A stretch of 26,346 nt of DNA from DASZXJ01 sp035545895 (GTDB lineage: Bacteria; Planctomycetota; Phycisphaerae; Tepidisphaerales; Tepidisphaeraceae): positions 1 to 26,346 of the forward strand of contig DASZXJ010000129.1 in NCBI GenBank assembly GCA_035545895.1. The letters are read 5' to 3'. Shown in pieces: positions 17,260-25,440 of this stretch; position 1 is the first letter of the stretch; every line of letters begins with the position of its first letter. The notes under the pieces are model-generated. The model was not told where the DNA came from and searched no databases. It saw nothing but the letters and a program-made list of their open reading frames with translations. The translations under genes were made by a program, and so were the position numbers.

Positions 17260-18146
17260 ACGTATGGACAGCCTGGCAGATCGGCATGCGGACCAAGACA
17301 GGCGGCGACGGATCGCTGCGTGCGGTCCTCATGCAATTGCTGCGAAATCTTCACCGGCCCGAAAAATTCTCCTGGACGCTGAGGCCAATCGACTTCCTGC
17401 GATATCGCGAATTCGATTTCGCACTGCGAACCCTCAGCGAGTTGCCGCAGCCGGACCGTATTCTGGATTTGGCAAGTCCAAAGCTGCTGCCGCTCACCAT
17501 GGCCGCCAACCTTCCCGATGCGCAGTGCTATTCCACAGACATCCTTTCCAACGAAGTGGATTGGGTGCAGGGCAAATCACAATTGCTCGGACTAAGCAAT
17601 TTGAACTGTCAGACACAGGATGCTCGAAGACTGTCTTTCCCTTCAGATCATTTTGACGTGGTGACCAGCGTTTCGGTGCTCGAACATATTGCCCCCGAGC
17701 AGGGCGGCGATGAGCCTGCAATCATGGAAATTGCACGTGTGCTTCGTCCGGGCGGAATTGCGATTGTCACAGTCCCGGCCGCCAAAACATATTTTGCGGA
17801 CTTTCACCGCGGCAATGTTTATGAACGACAATCGGACGGCCAGCCCATTTTCTTTCAGCGATTTTACACGCCGGACATGATCCAGCGGAATTTCATCGAC
17901 CTTCCCGGATTCAAGCCGCTGAGCATTCAGTTCATTGAGGAACGTGGTTACGTTGAGAATCCGAAGCATCGAATCACCCGTTGGGTGAATTGTTCACCGA
18001 TGCAGAATCTTATTTTCGGCCCGTTATTTCCGCTGCTTTCGCACATTTTTCTGTCCCCGCCCAGGCCCTGGGCCAAATGTCGCAAGCCTTACATCGCATG
18101 CATGGTTCTTCAAAAGCCGCGAACTGCGTTGCGCGCGGCCGCCTGA
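17250..18146 (+). CDS. SAM-dependent class I methyltransferase
   Basis: 298 residues, overlapping the end of the GT2 gene by 10 bases. The central Rossmann methyltransferase domain has the post-I acidic STDI, motif II-like SFPSDHFDVVTSVSVLEHI, and RVLRPGGIAIVTVPA, all typical of the methyltransferase 11/25 group. Motif I is odd: it reads DRILDLASPKLLP where most families have a GxGxG loop, although SAM-binding Asp residues before and after are kept. The C-terminal quarter carries a hydrophobic segment (about 250-272, LIFGPLFPLLSHIFL). It likely methylates a sugar of the cluster's glycan. It could instead be a non-catalytic homologue, given motif I. Confidence 0.7.
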   Translation: MRMNVWTAWQIGMRTKTGGDGSLRAVLMQLLRNLHRPEKFSWTLRPIDFLRYREFDFALRTLSELPQPDRILDLASPKLLPLTMAANLPDAQCYSTDILSNEVDWVQGKSQLLGLSNLNCQTQDARRLSFPSDHFDVVTSVSVLEHIAPEQGGDEPAIMEIARVLRPGGIAIVTVPAAKTYFADFHRGNVYERQSDGQPIFFQRFYTPDMIQRNFIDLPGFKPLSIQFIEERGYVENPKHRITRWVNCSPMQNLIFGPLFPLLSHIFLSPPRPWAKCRKPYIACMVLQKPRTALRAAA

Positions 18147-18160
18147 ATCAAGGAGAAACA

Positions 18161-18877
18161 ATGTCCGCCAACTATCTGATTGCCGGAAGAATGAGCAATA
18201 AGGACCTGACCCGCATTGACACACAGGGTCAGTTCGCGCGTTCGATTCAAAGCTTGTTCGAAAAAATCCGCCCGCGAAAGATCATTGAAACCGGCACGTA
18301 CCGAGGCACCGGCACAACGGCTGTTATCGCAAACGCGCTGCGCGAATTGGAAATTGACGACGCCCGCTTCCTCTCCATCGAGATCAATCCCAGGCATCTG
18401 GCCATTGCCCGCGATAATCTTGCCAAGGCAGGTTTGTCGGTTGAACTTTTGCATGGCCTGTCCGTGCCACGATCATTGCTCCCATCGATCGAACAAATCG
18501 AGCAGGACCTGGTCAAGCAAGTGATGGCTGATGGATTGATCGTCGATCACGAAGAGGCCGATCGCGCCCGGCTCTATTACAACGAAACAAACTATGCGGA
18601 CCTGCCTCAGGACATGCTCGGACAGGCGCTGCGCGAATTCGACAATCACCCCGATTTCGTCTTGCTCGACAGCGGCGGACACATGGGGTACATCGAATTT
18701 CGATACTTGATCGACAACCTCGCCGGACCTTGTCATATTGCCTTGGACGATGTGAATCACGTCAAGCATTTCCGCAGTTTCAAGGACATCTGCGAAGATT
18801 CGCGGTTTCGGCTGGTGACGGCCTCCGAAGAAAAATTCGGATTCTGCATCGCACGTTTTGAACCGAATCGGGGATGA
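18161..18877 (+). CDS. SAM-dependent methyltransferase-like protein
   Basis: 238 residues from the ATG at 18161, preceded by AAGGAG at 7 bases. The frame is open 60 codons further into the previous gene, but that part is antiphase overlap. Motif I is IIETGTYRGTGTT (about 43-55), followed by an acidic SIEINPRHLAIARDNL. A later acidic segment FVLLDSGGHMGYIEF, then IALDDVNHVKHF, resembles the O-methyltransferase/CmcI-like group of glycan-cluster enzymes. The second methyltransferase of the cluster, it is unrelated in detail to the one before. The substrate is probably a glycan hydroxyl, by inference from the neighbours. Confidence 0.72.
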   Translation: MSANYLIAGRMSNKDLTRIDTQGQFARSIQSLFEKIRPRKIIETGTYRGTGTTAVIANALRELEIDDARFLSIEINPRHLAIARDNLAKAGLSVELLHGLSVPRSLLPSIEQIEQDLVKQVMADGLIVDHEEADRARLYYNETNYADLPQDMLGQALREFDNHPDFVLLDSGGHMGYIEFRYLIDNLAGPCHIALDDVNHVKHFRSFKDICEDSRFRLVTASEEKFGFCIARFEPNRG

Positions 18878-18880
18878 GCG

Positions 18881-20176
18881 ATGATGTCGTTTCCAAAAAG
18901 CTTGCCCGACTATGCCTGGCCCAAGGAGCTAATGCGGCCAAGAAAGCTCATCCGGCGATGGATCATGGCTTTGCTCTTCCGCATTGCCTATCTGGCGGGC
19001 TGGTGTGTGGGAATTATAGATCGCAATCGAAATCGCGTGCTTGCCATTCGCACGGACGGGCTCGGCGATGGACTGCTTTTTGAGCCGGCATTGGCGAGCT
19101 TGGCTCGCGAGATGGCGCCTCGAAAGATTCATCTCTGGGCGCCACAGCTTACCTGCGACCTTTTTGCACATTGCAAATCAGTTCACCGATCAATGGTCAT
19201 CCCGCGAGGATTCAAGGAAGGCAACCTTTTATTTTTCGGATCAAGTCACTGGCGGATCAAACTCGGCTACGCACTGGGCCGGTGGAAGTTTGATCGAGTG
19301 ATTTATCCGGTGCAAAGCCCCGAGCCATTTGGTAACTGGCTGCTCGCATCGGCACGTGCCGGCGATAAATGGATCACGCGCGGCGACCAAATCAACCAGT
19401 TTGACTGGCAGCAGCAGCGCACGCACGAAGAAGCCACGCGAGTTCTTAACCCCCGCGCGGGCAAGGGACACGAACTCACATTCAACGAATTTCTCGCGCG
19501 GCAATGGACAAGAGATCGCAAGTTGAGAAAGCCGAAAGTTCATCTGACCGAAAGGCTTGAGGAATCAGCAAAATCCCTTGCCGATCAATGGCGGGCTGAA
19601 GCGCAGCAACTCGGGGGCAAGGAGATTGTTGCTGTAATCCCGGCTGCATCGATGAGGCTGAACTCTTATCCGGATGAACTATGGGTGACTGCGATCAAGC
19701 AGCTTTGGGAATCCCATCGAACGGTCGCCGTTTTACTTGGCGGGCCAGGCGATTCTCATACTCTTGATTGCCTGCAAAGGATGCTTCTCGTTCAAGGCGT
19801 GCCATCCCTACGACTCGCCAATGCGAAAGGTATTCTTGAAATGACTGCGCTGATCGGAGAATTGGACGGCGTTGTCAGCGTCGATACGGGTTTGGCACAT
19901 CTCGCGGTTGCTCAAAACGTGCCGACCGTTGTCCTGGCGGGCGGAGGCTATCCGGGCCGATTCTTTCCCTGGCCCAATTCGCCTCGGCATATCACGCTGA
20001 CTCAATCAGTCCCTTGCATCGGTTGCCACAATCGATGCACGCAATCGGAACCCGTCTGCATTACGCAGATTTCGCCCGAGCGAATCGTCAACGCGTTTAA
20101 TACGCTCAAGCGCCGCCGCACGATGGTCGAAGTGACGATCAATCAAAAGCCCGCCGATTTGAAGATTGCGATTTGA
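18881..20176 (+). CDS. GT9 family (ADP-heptose:LPS heptosyltransferase-like) glycosyltransferase
   Basis: 431 residues. After an N-terminal extension of about 50 residues, which includes a hydrophobic stretch (LLFRIAYLAGWCVGIID) that could touch the membrane, the GT9 hallmark AIRTDGLGDGLLFEPAL appears. The C-terminal half has AVIPAASMRLNSYPDELW, the donor loop VSVDTGLAHLAVAQNVPTVVL, and the Cys cluster PCIGCHNRCTQSEPVC common in GT9 enzymes. WaaC/WaaF relatives add heptose to lipid A cores; in planctomycetes the acceptor is unknown. This is the last gene of the cluster. It ends one base from the convergent tag gene with no terminator between. ATG at 18881 (possibly the next codon) follows GGGGA. 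Confidence 0.8.
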   Translation: MMSFPKSLPDYAWPKELMRPRKLIRRWIMALLFRIAYLAGWCVGIIDRNRNRVLAIRTDGLGDGLLFEPALASLAREMAPRKIHLWAPQLTCDLFAHCKSVHRSMVIPRGFKEGNLLFFGSSHWRIKLGYALGRWKFDRVIYPVQSPEPFGNWLLASARAGDKWITRGDQINQFDWQQQRTHEEATRVLNPRAGKGHELTFNEFLARQWTRDRKLRKPKVHLTERLEESAKSLADQWRAEAQQLGGKEIVAVIPAASMRLNSYPDELWVTAIKQLWESHRTVAVLLGGPGDSHTLDCLQRMLLVQGVPSLRLANAKGILEMTALIGELDGVVSVDTGLAHLAVAQNVPTVVLAGGGYPGRFFPWPNSPRHITLTQSVPCIGCHNRCTQSEPVCITQISPERIVNAFNTLKRRRTMVEVTINQKPADLKIAI

Positions 20177-20177
20177 T

Positions 20178-20738
20178 TCACACCTTGCGATATCTGAAGC
20201 AACCGACAAGGTGATCGTTGACCATTCCCACTGCCTGCATAAATGCGTAACAAATCGTCGAGCCGATGAATTTGAATCCGCGCTTTTTCAAATCCTTGCT
20301 CATGGCATCTGATTCGGCGGTTCGAGGCGGAATCTTTTTGAAATCGCTCCACGAGTTGACGATGGGCCGCCCATTCACAAATCGCCAGATATACGCATCA
20401 AAACTTCCAAACTCCTTTTGCACCTGGAGAAACGCTTTGGCGTTTTGAATGGCTGCCGCGATCTTCAGGCGGTTGCGAACGATACCGGGATTCTTGAGAA
20501 GTTCACGATGCTTTTTCAAATCGAACTTCGCAACTTTCTTTGGATCAAACATCGCGAAGGCTTTGCGATAGTTTTGACGTTTATTGAGAATCGTTTCCCA
20601 GCTCAGCCCCGCCTGCGCGCCTTCGAGGATCAAAAACTCAAAGAGCAGCCGATCATCGTGAACGGGCAGTCCCCATTCTTCATCGTGATAAGCCATGTAC
20701 AGCGGATTGGTTTCCTTGGCCCAGGGACAACGTTTCAT
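20178..20738 (-). CDS. tag: DNA-3-methyladenine glycosylase I
   Basis: 186 residues, the usual size. The enzyme removes 3-methyladenine from alkylated DNA. The start MKRCPWAKETNPLYMAYHDEEWG is diagnostic. Cys4 and His18, together with the C-terminal NDHLVGC His and Cys, form the family's zinc site. LEGAQAGLSWETIL and RPIVNSW fit the helix-hairpin-helix core and the base-recognition region. The start codon overlaps the stop of the upstream HAD gene (ATGA, 20735-20738), so it is the last gene of the minus-strand block that includes topoisomerase VI. Confidence 0.93.
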   Translation of the reverse strand: MKRCPWAKETNPLYMAYHDEEWGLPVHDDRLLFEFLILEGAQAGLSWETILNKRQNYRKAFAMFDPKKVAKFDLKKHRELLKNPGIVRNRLKIAAAIQNAKAFLQVQKEFGSFDAYIWRFVNGRPIVNSWSDFKKIPPRTAESDAMSKDLKKRGFKFIGSTICYAFMQAVGMVNDHLVGCFRYRKV

Positions 20739-21394
20739 ATGATGGCCTCCGGTGGAACGTAAGCCAGGTCGGGCGCGATGAAATCCGCGCCGGCATCTCG
20801 CAAGGCGATTGCATTAAAGCTGCTGGTGATGCCCAAACATCGACACCCTGCTGCCTTGGCGGCATGAACGCCATTGATCGCATCTTCAATCACAAGGCAA
20901 TTCGAAGGCGCCTGTTGCAAACGCTCAGCGGCAAACTGAAATACCTGCGGATCGGGCTTTTTTCGGGAAATTTGATCGCCGGTCACGACGGCATCGAACC
21001 GATCAATCGGAATTCCGATTTCGCGCAGATTCCCATCCGCCTTGATGCGATCGGCACTGGTGGCCAGCGCGAGCTTGAACCCCTTTCGGCGGCAATCCGC
21101 GACGAACTGCACCGCGCCGGGCAGAGGCTTTAATCTTCCCCGGATTTCTTGCAGGTAAATTTCGTACGTTCGATTTTTATCGCGCGGCAGCGAAAGATGA
21201 ATCCCATGCTTCTGCGCAACGCCGCCGAGATAACGATCTTCGCCCGTGCCGACAAACGGAAGGAAATCATCGCGATGGACGCTGACCTGATATGTCTCAA
21301 GAAACATCCGAATGGCCACATCTGCGATGAATTGCTCAGAATCGCAAAGCACGCCGTCCATGTCAAAAATGATGGCTTTAACCGAATGGTGCAT
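20735..21394 (-). CDS. HAD-superfamily sugar phosphatase / beta-phosphoglucomutase-like
   Basis: 219 residues. Haloacid dehalogenase motifs are: I, IIFDMDGVLCDSE (nucleophile Asp and acid/base Asp); II, LALATSADR; III, the Lys in SRKKPDPQVF; IV, VIEDAINGV. A small helical cap domain lies between motifs I and II, as in beta-phosphoglucomutase and phosphoglycolate phosphatase. The exact substrate cannot be told from sequence. It overlaps tag by 4 bases, and the 106 bases before it separate it from the 65-residue coiled-coil gene. In that gap there is only a short GTTCA/TGAAC hairpin at 21432-21445. Confidence 0.85.
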   Translation of the reverse strand: MHHSVKAIIFDMDGVLCDSEQFIADVAIRMFLETYQVSVHRDDFLPFVGTGEDRYLGGVAQKHGIHLSLPRDKNRTYEIYLQEIRGRLKPLPGAVQFVADCRRKGFKLALATSADRIKADGNLREIGIPIDRFDAVVTGDQISRKKPDPQVFQFAAERLQQAPSNCLVIEDAINGVHAAKAAGCRCLGITSSFNAIALRDAGADFIAPDLAYVPPEAII

Positions 21395-21500
21395 GGCGCT
21401 ACTGTGGATGAATAATACAAATGAATCAAATGTTCATGAGTGAACGAAATGAGGCAACCAACAGGTTCCGCCGCACAAATCCGGGCTGAATTCAGGATCA

Positions 21501-21698
21501 TTACGAAGCTTGGCGGTGCAAACGTGAGCGATAGCACACAATCTCTTCGCGAAACTGATTTGCCATTTGCACAAGCGAGCGCAGGCTTTCAGCATTCTCA
21601 GGCGTTTTCGGCCGCGATTGCGCTTCGGCAATCCATTGCTCAAGCAGTGAAAGCTTTTGCTCAGTGTTTCGAAGCTGCCGATCGCTTTCAAGACTCAT
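21501..21698 (-). CDS. Small coiled-coil protein, partner of the nucleotidyltransferase-like gene
   Basis: 65 residues, strongly helical and charged (MSLESDRQLRNTEQKLSLLE...), with the core SLRSLVQMANQFREEI. Its ATG overlaps the TGA of the frame-corrected upstream gene (ATGA, 21695-21698), which indicates coupled translation. From memory, short proteins with a pattern like 'R.LRKT...L..LE...RSL...INQLKEEI' accompany DUF6932-like nucleotidyltransferase-fold genes in many genomes. I cannot verify that without a search. It has no DNA-binding or enzymatic motif. A role as antitoxin or regulatory subunit is inference. Confidence 0.6.
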   Translation of the reverse strand: MSLESDRQLRNTEQKLSLLEQWIAEAQSRPKTPENAESLRSLVQMANQFREEIVCYRSRLHRQAS

Positions 21699-22097
21699 AG
21701 AATCACCTCAACGACGCCGTTGGCAATCATATCACGGTCTGATGCAAACAGGACGTCACAAAAGCGATTATAGTCTTCCTGGCCCACAATTTTCAGTTCG
21801 AGAAACGGCAATCCGAGCCGAAGCTCAGCGGCGGCAGGCGAACTGGTTTGATAACCAGGCCCCCTGCAGCGCTACGCAATCCACATCATTTGGATCATCT
21901 TTGGTCGTAACGAAGCTGCCATTGATCAGCAGTCTTGTAATACCAGCACGCTGGCACAAAGGTGCAAGCCACAGCAATGATTGACCTTGTGCTTCACGTT
22001 GTTCTGTTCCCGTTTCGAACAGGTCAATGACTTCGTCCAACGTCGCCTGATGAACGCCTGAGGGAAGGTAGCCATGCTCGTCGAATGGTGGAATCAA
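21695..22097 (-). pseudogene. Nucleotidyltransferase-fold (DUF6932-like) gene with +1 frameshift
   Basis: A TTG at 22097 opens MIPPFDEHGYLPSGVHQATLDE, with the nucleotidyltransferase-type signature GSFVTTKDDPNDVD: Gly60-Ser61, then Asp71 and Asp73. In the given sequence the frame ends after 90 residues. If one G is removed from the G5 run (C5 on the plus strand, 21860-21864), the frame continues smoothly. It then reads LQGPGYQTSSPAAAELRLG, LPFLELKIVGQEDYNRF and CDVLFASDRDMIANGVVEVIL, stopping at 21695 for 133 residues. The new stop overlaps the next gene's ATG. The N- and C-terminal halves both look family-like, so this is one gene. The break may be a mutation, homopolymer slippage or a sequencing error. 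The start overlaps the top6A stop (TTGA). Confidence 0.72.
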
Positions 22098-23230
22098 TCC
22101 AGCCAGTCTTTCTTTTTCAATCGCTGAGGAACGTATTCTTCGGTGACGTAGCTGATGTCCTTTGTGATGAGCGATTCGACTTCCATCTTGAATCCATTGG
22201 ACATCATGCGGTCGATTTCCTTTTGCCAGCCCTTGTGGTCCTTGAACCAGGGGTAGGCCGCGATTTCGGTGGCGCGTTTTTTGTCGTTGTCGCCGAGGTC
22301 GATCTTAACGCGTTCATCCAGGTCGCACTCGGTGTAGTCTTTGGCTCGGATGCCCAGGAACTTGGCGTCGGGGATCGCCAAGCGGCTGGATTCGAATGCC
22401 AATGAGATCGACCCCTGCTTGATGACCGAATAGATGTAATGCCCCCACGGGTCGCAGTCGAGCAGGCAGATGACCGGAAGCTTCAATTCCTGATTGAATC
22501 GTTGAAGCAAGCGACGCACGCCTCGCGGTGGCTGGCCGCCGCCGTGAGTTAAAATGCAATTATTGTTCTCCCAGAACCGATCCTCGTTGAAACGATTCCA
22601 GACCGTGCCTTTTTCGACATGCAGGACGAACTCGGCGTCGCATTTCTTGAATTCAATCACGTCGGGCTCGACGATGGACGGAATCGCGTAACCGCCCGAC
22701 CCCATGCGGCGGCAATTGATTTCATCTCCCTTATCAACAATCGTAATATTGCCGACGAGCGCCCCGCGGTTGTCCGCGAAAATGTGCAGCTCTTCGCGCA
22801 AAGCCCCGAGTGTCACTTCGAGATCTTCCAGAATCGGATCCGACTCATCCTGCGTGTCGAACGTATTTTCCTTCGTGCCGGAAACAGTGTGCTTGGCTTT
22901 GTAGAAAACGCCTCGAAGGCTGGAAGACTTTTCCGCATCGATCAAATCCTTGATCGTGCTGGCATGGAGCATGGTTTGCATGAACTGCTTGGCCTGGTTC
23001 AGGTTGAACAATTCGCGTTCGGCGGTGGCGTCGCCCATTTCGAGGATGCCGCGCCGTTTGTTCCAGATGGTGTTGGATCGCGTTCGTGTGGGAATGTCGA
23101 GTCGAATATCGCGCTTCTTAAACGCCGCGGAAGCAACGTCGTCGGCCAGAACAACGATCTTATTCAAGGTCTCTTTATCACGGGCCTTGATGCGCGCATT
23201 GGAACGGGATGAAGTCTTTGCTTTTGCCAT
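22094..23230 (-). CDS. top6A: DNA topoisomerase VI subunit A (Spo11-like)
   Basis: 378 residues. This subunit cuts both DNA strands and forms the covalent tyrosyl link. The winged-helix catalytic region has SSLRGVFYKAKH with Tyr110 at the position of the second tyrosine of the Spo11/Top6A 'YY' pair. The Toprim domain follows, with HVEKGTVWNRF (Mg-binding Glu) and CLLDCDPWGHYI (DxD). The C-terminal ITKDISYVTEEYVPQRL is typical of Top6A. An N-terminal lysine/arginine-rich stretch precedes the core. It lies 13 bases after top6B, and its stop overlaps the start of the nucleotidyltransferase-like gene. Topoisomerase VI is mainly archaeal and plant; bacterial copies are sporadic. Confidence 0.93.
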   Translation of the reverse strand: MAKAKTSSRSNARIKARDKETLNKIVVLADDVASAAFKKRDIRLDIPTRTRSNTIWNKRRGILEMGDATAERELFNLNQAKQFMQTMLHASTIKDLIDAEKSSSLRGVFYKAKHTVSGTKENTFDTQDESDPILEDLEVTLGALREELHIFADNRGALVGNITIVDKGDEINCRRMGSGGYAIPSIVEPDVIEFKKCDAEFVLHVEKGTVWNRFNEDRFWENNNCILTHGGGQPPRGVRRLLQRFNQELKLPVICLLDCDPWGHYIYSVIKQGSISLAFESSRLAIPDAKFLGIRAKDYTECDLDERVKIDLGDNDKKRATEIAAYPWFKDHKGWQKEIDRMMSNGFKMEVESLITKDISYVTEEYVPQRLKKKDWLD

Positions 23231-23243
23231 GATTATTCTAGTT

Positions 23244-25352
23244 CTAAAAAAGGCCGTCTTCGTCTGAAGTTTTCTTTTTCGACTTTTTGCCCGGCTTGCC
23301 AGTCTTGGGCTCCTCGGCTTTGGCCTCCGTTTCCACGGGGGCCAGATGAGCGGCGCGGCTTTCGATCAGAACGACGCCCTCGTCCTTCTTCAACTCCTCG
23401 GCCTCGTCCTGCTTGATCGTCTTGCCTTCCTCGTCCAGTCGCGCATCGGCGACGGCGGTGCGTTTCTTGGCTTCCTTAAGCAGGGCTTCGTAAAGCTCCT
23501 TGGTTTTCCACTTGCCGTTGATCGCATTGACTGCCTGGGAAATTTCGCCGATGTAGCGTTCGAAGACATCGCGACGCGCGGCTTCGCGCTGCATGCGCTG
23601 GCGTTTTCGCAGATACGTGCCGAGCTTTCGGCCGCATTCCATCAAAGCCAGTTTCATTTCCTTGCGGATTTCGTCGTAATCGGCGATGGCTTCCTTCGAT
23701 TCGCTGGTGAACGGCACCCAGACGCTGGCCATATGGATCATGATGACCAGCGGGCCAACCGGAAGCGAACCGCGCGGTTGCGAAAGGTTGTAATTCCGCC
23801 AGCCGGTTTCAGTGACGGCCTTGAAACTGCTGCACGCACTCTGCTGGAAGAGCAGCGGCACGCGATTGGCGTAGCGGATGACTCGCGCTGAATCGTCAGC
23901 GGGCAATTCGCCGCCAAATGCGATGGCTGCCTCGATCTGGAACGGCCGGCCTCGATACACATCCGGCTCGCGCGAGCTGGCGGCATAAAACTCCGCCTTG
24001 ACCCCCTTGAGCAGACCCGCGAGCAACTGTCGCACGCCAATGGGCGCCAGGCAGTCCGTGGGCGGCGGCGGGAGTTTGGCTTCCTGAAATTGCTTGAACA
24101 GCGCTTCAATCTGCGGCGGCTCCAGGTCGGCGACGCGCGTCCGGCTGGTCACACCGATCGCTTTGCAGAATTCGCTCGCCTTTCCCGGACTGACCCGGCT
24201 GAACTGCTCCTGAAGGAAATTATAAAGCGTTCCACCTCGCTTATTGCTCTGCTCGAAATCCTTCATCATCTGAATCAGGATGCCCAGTTCGATTCCGCGC
24301 GGATGAGGCTGAATTTCCTTGGTTTCCGGCGGCAATTGCTCGGTGCCGCGGGGAAAAACGATCAGGCCGTTCTTTTCGATGGTCTGAATCGTCGGATCGA
24401 CACCTTGCGGTGTCGCTTCAACCTCGTCGGCGGTAGGTGCAGCGGCTTTGGCATCCTTTTCCGTACCGGGTCGCATCGCCCTGGGGAGAGGCAGTTCTTC
24501 CTGTTCGTCGGCCGCTACCCGAGATGGTGGGATAAATGCGATTCGCGCGTGCGGATTTGCAATCGCCACCAGGTCCAGGAATTCATCCACCGACCCGCGG
24601 CCCTTTTGGTAACGACCCTCAAGTTCGATGCTCACGCTCGTGCCGGTTTCAAAATTCTCCGGATGAAGGAAATCTGCATCCTGAGCGGCCGCGCCGATTG
24701 TCCGCAGACGCTCGGGCGGGAAATCGCGCGTGGGCTTGTCGTGCGTCACTTCAGCACGATTCGTCTTGGTATTCATCGCCAGTTCGATGTGGTGAGCCGG
24801 CTCTTTTGGATTAGGACGCGTATGGATAACCATCGGCTTGCCGGTGGTAATCAGGCCGTACATGCCGGCTGCGCTGATGCCGATGCCCTGCTGGCCGCGA
24901 CTCATTTTCAGGCGATGAAACTTGCTGCCGAAGAGCAATCGGCCGAAGACGTTTTCCACCTGCTTGCGAACAATGCCCGGCCCATTATCCACCACCGTCA
25001 CCCGATAGCGCGATTGCTTGGCATTGGCGGGTCGATCGGGTTGAAGGTCTTCAATGACCACCGTGATGTTCGGCAGAATTTGTGCTTCCTCGCAGGCGTC
25101 CAGCGAATTGTCCACCGCTTCTTTCACCGTGGTCAGCAGCGCCTTGCGGGGGTTATCGAAACCGAGCAGATGCCTGTTTTTCGCGAAAAACTCGGAAACC
25201 GAGATGTCCTTCTGCTTGGCCGCCATGGTTTCGGCGGTGACTCGAGTGGAGCGGGACTTTCGCTTGACGACGGCAGCTTCGCCTGATTCCATGAACAACC
25301 CTCTTGGTTCTTCGACCGGTGATTTCTTAGATGAACGAGCCTTCCGGGCCAC
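23244..25352 (-). CDS. top6B: DNA topoisomerase VI subunit B (GHKL ATPase)
   Basis: 702 residues. This ATPase subunit clamps DNA and drives strand passage. GHKL motifs are: N-box KEAVDNSLDACEEA (about 77-90), VVDNGPGI, and GQQGIGISAAGMYGLI. A helix-two-turn-helix region (NFLQEQFSRVSPGKASEFCKAIG...) and a transducer domain with the conserved Lys in VPFTSESKEAIA follow. Compared with archaeal Top6B (about 530 residues) it has a 40-residue basic N-terminal extension, a charged Pro/Ala/Glu-rich insertion of about 45 residues between ATPase and H2TH regions, and a Lys-rich C-terminal tail. A GTG start at 25352 has AAAGAGG upstream; an ATG at 25292 with GAGG is a good alternative. First gene of the block. 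Confidence 0.93.
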   Translation of the reverse strand: MARKARSSKKSPVEEPRGLFMESGEAAVVKRKSRSTRVTAETMAAKQKDISVSEFFAKNRHLLGFDNPRKALLTTVKEAVDNSLDACEEAQILPNITVVIEDLQPDRPANAKQSRYRVTVVDNGPGIVRKQVENVFGRLLFGSKFHRLKMSRGQQGIGISAAGMYGLITTGKPMVIHTRPNPKEPAHHIELAMNTKTNRAEVTHDKPTRDFPPERLRTIGAAAQDADFLHPENFETGTSVSIELEGRYQKGRGSVDEFLDLVAIANPHARIAFIPPSRVAADEQEELPLPRAMRPGTEKDAKAAAPTADEVEATPQGVDPTIQTIEKNGLIVFPRGTEQLPPETKEIQPHPRGIELGILIQMMKDFEQSNKRGGTLYNFLQEQFSRVSPGKASEFCKAIGVTSRTRVADLEPPQIEALFKQFQEAKLPPPPTDCLAPIGVRQLLAGLLKGVKAEFYAASSREPDVYRGRPFQIEAAIAFGGELPADDSARVIRYANRVPLLFQQSACSSFKAVTETGWRNYNLSQPRGSLPVGPLVIMIHMASVWVPFTSESKEAIADYDEIRKEMKLALMECGRKLGTYLRKRQRMQREAARRDVFERYIGEISQAVNAINGKWKTKELYEALLKEAKKRTAVADARLDEEGKTIKQDEAEELKKDEGVVLIESRAAHLAPVETEAKAEEPKTGKPGKKSKKKTSDEDGLF

Positions 25353-25440
25353 CGCATCCTCTTTCGCCGTGATGGCATGTAATAAGAGTTATCGGCTCTG
25401 TCGCGCCGGTAACTCCAACATTATAGTTTGGTAATTGTTC

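Noticed and set aside
18874..19083. 69-residue frame starting in an ATGA overlap at 18874
   Set aside because: It is out of frame with the GT9 gene starting at 18881, whose motifs are clear; it shows no motif itself.
21432..21445. GTTCA/TGAAC hairpin between the coiled-coil gene and the HAD gene as a terminator
   Set aside because: The stem is only 5 bp with no clear U-run; not enough to call a terminator.
24090..25286. 398-residue plus-strand open frame antisense to top6B
   Set aside because: It mirrors top6B codons; top6B has all GHKL motifs, and this frame has no recognisable domain.
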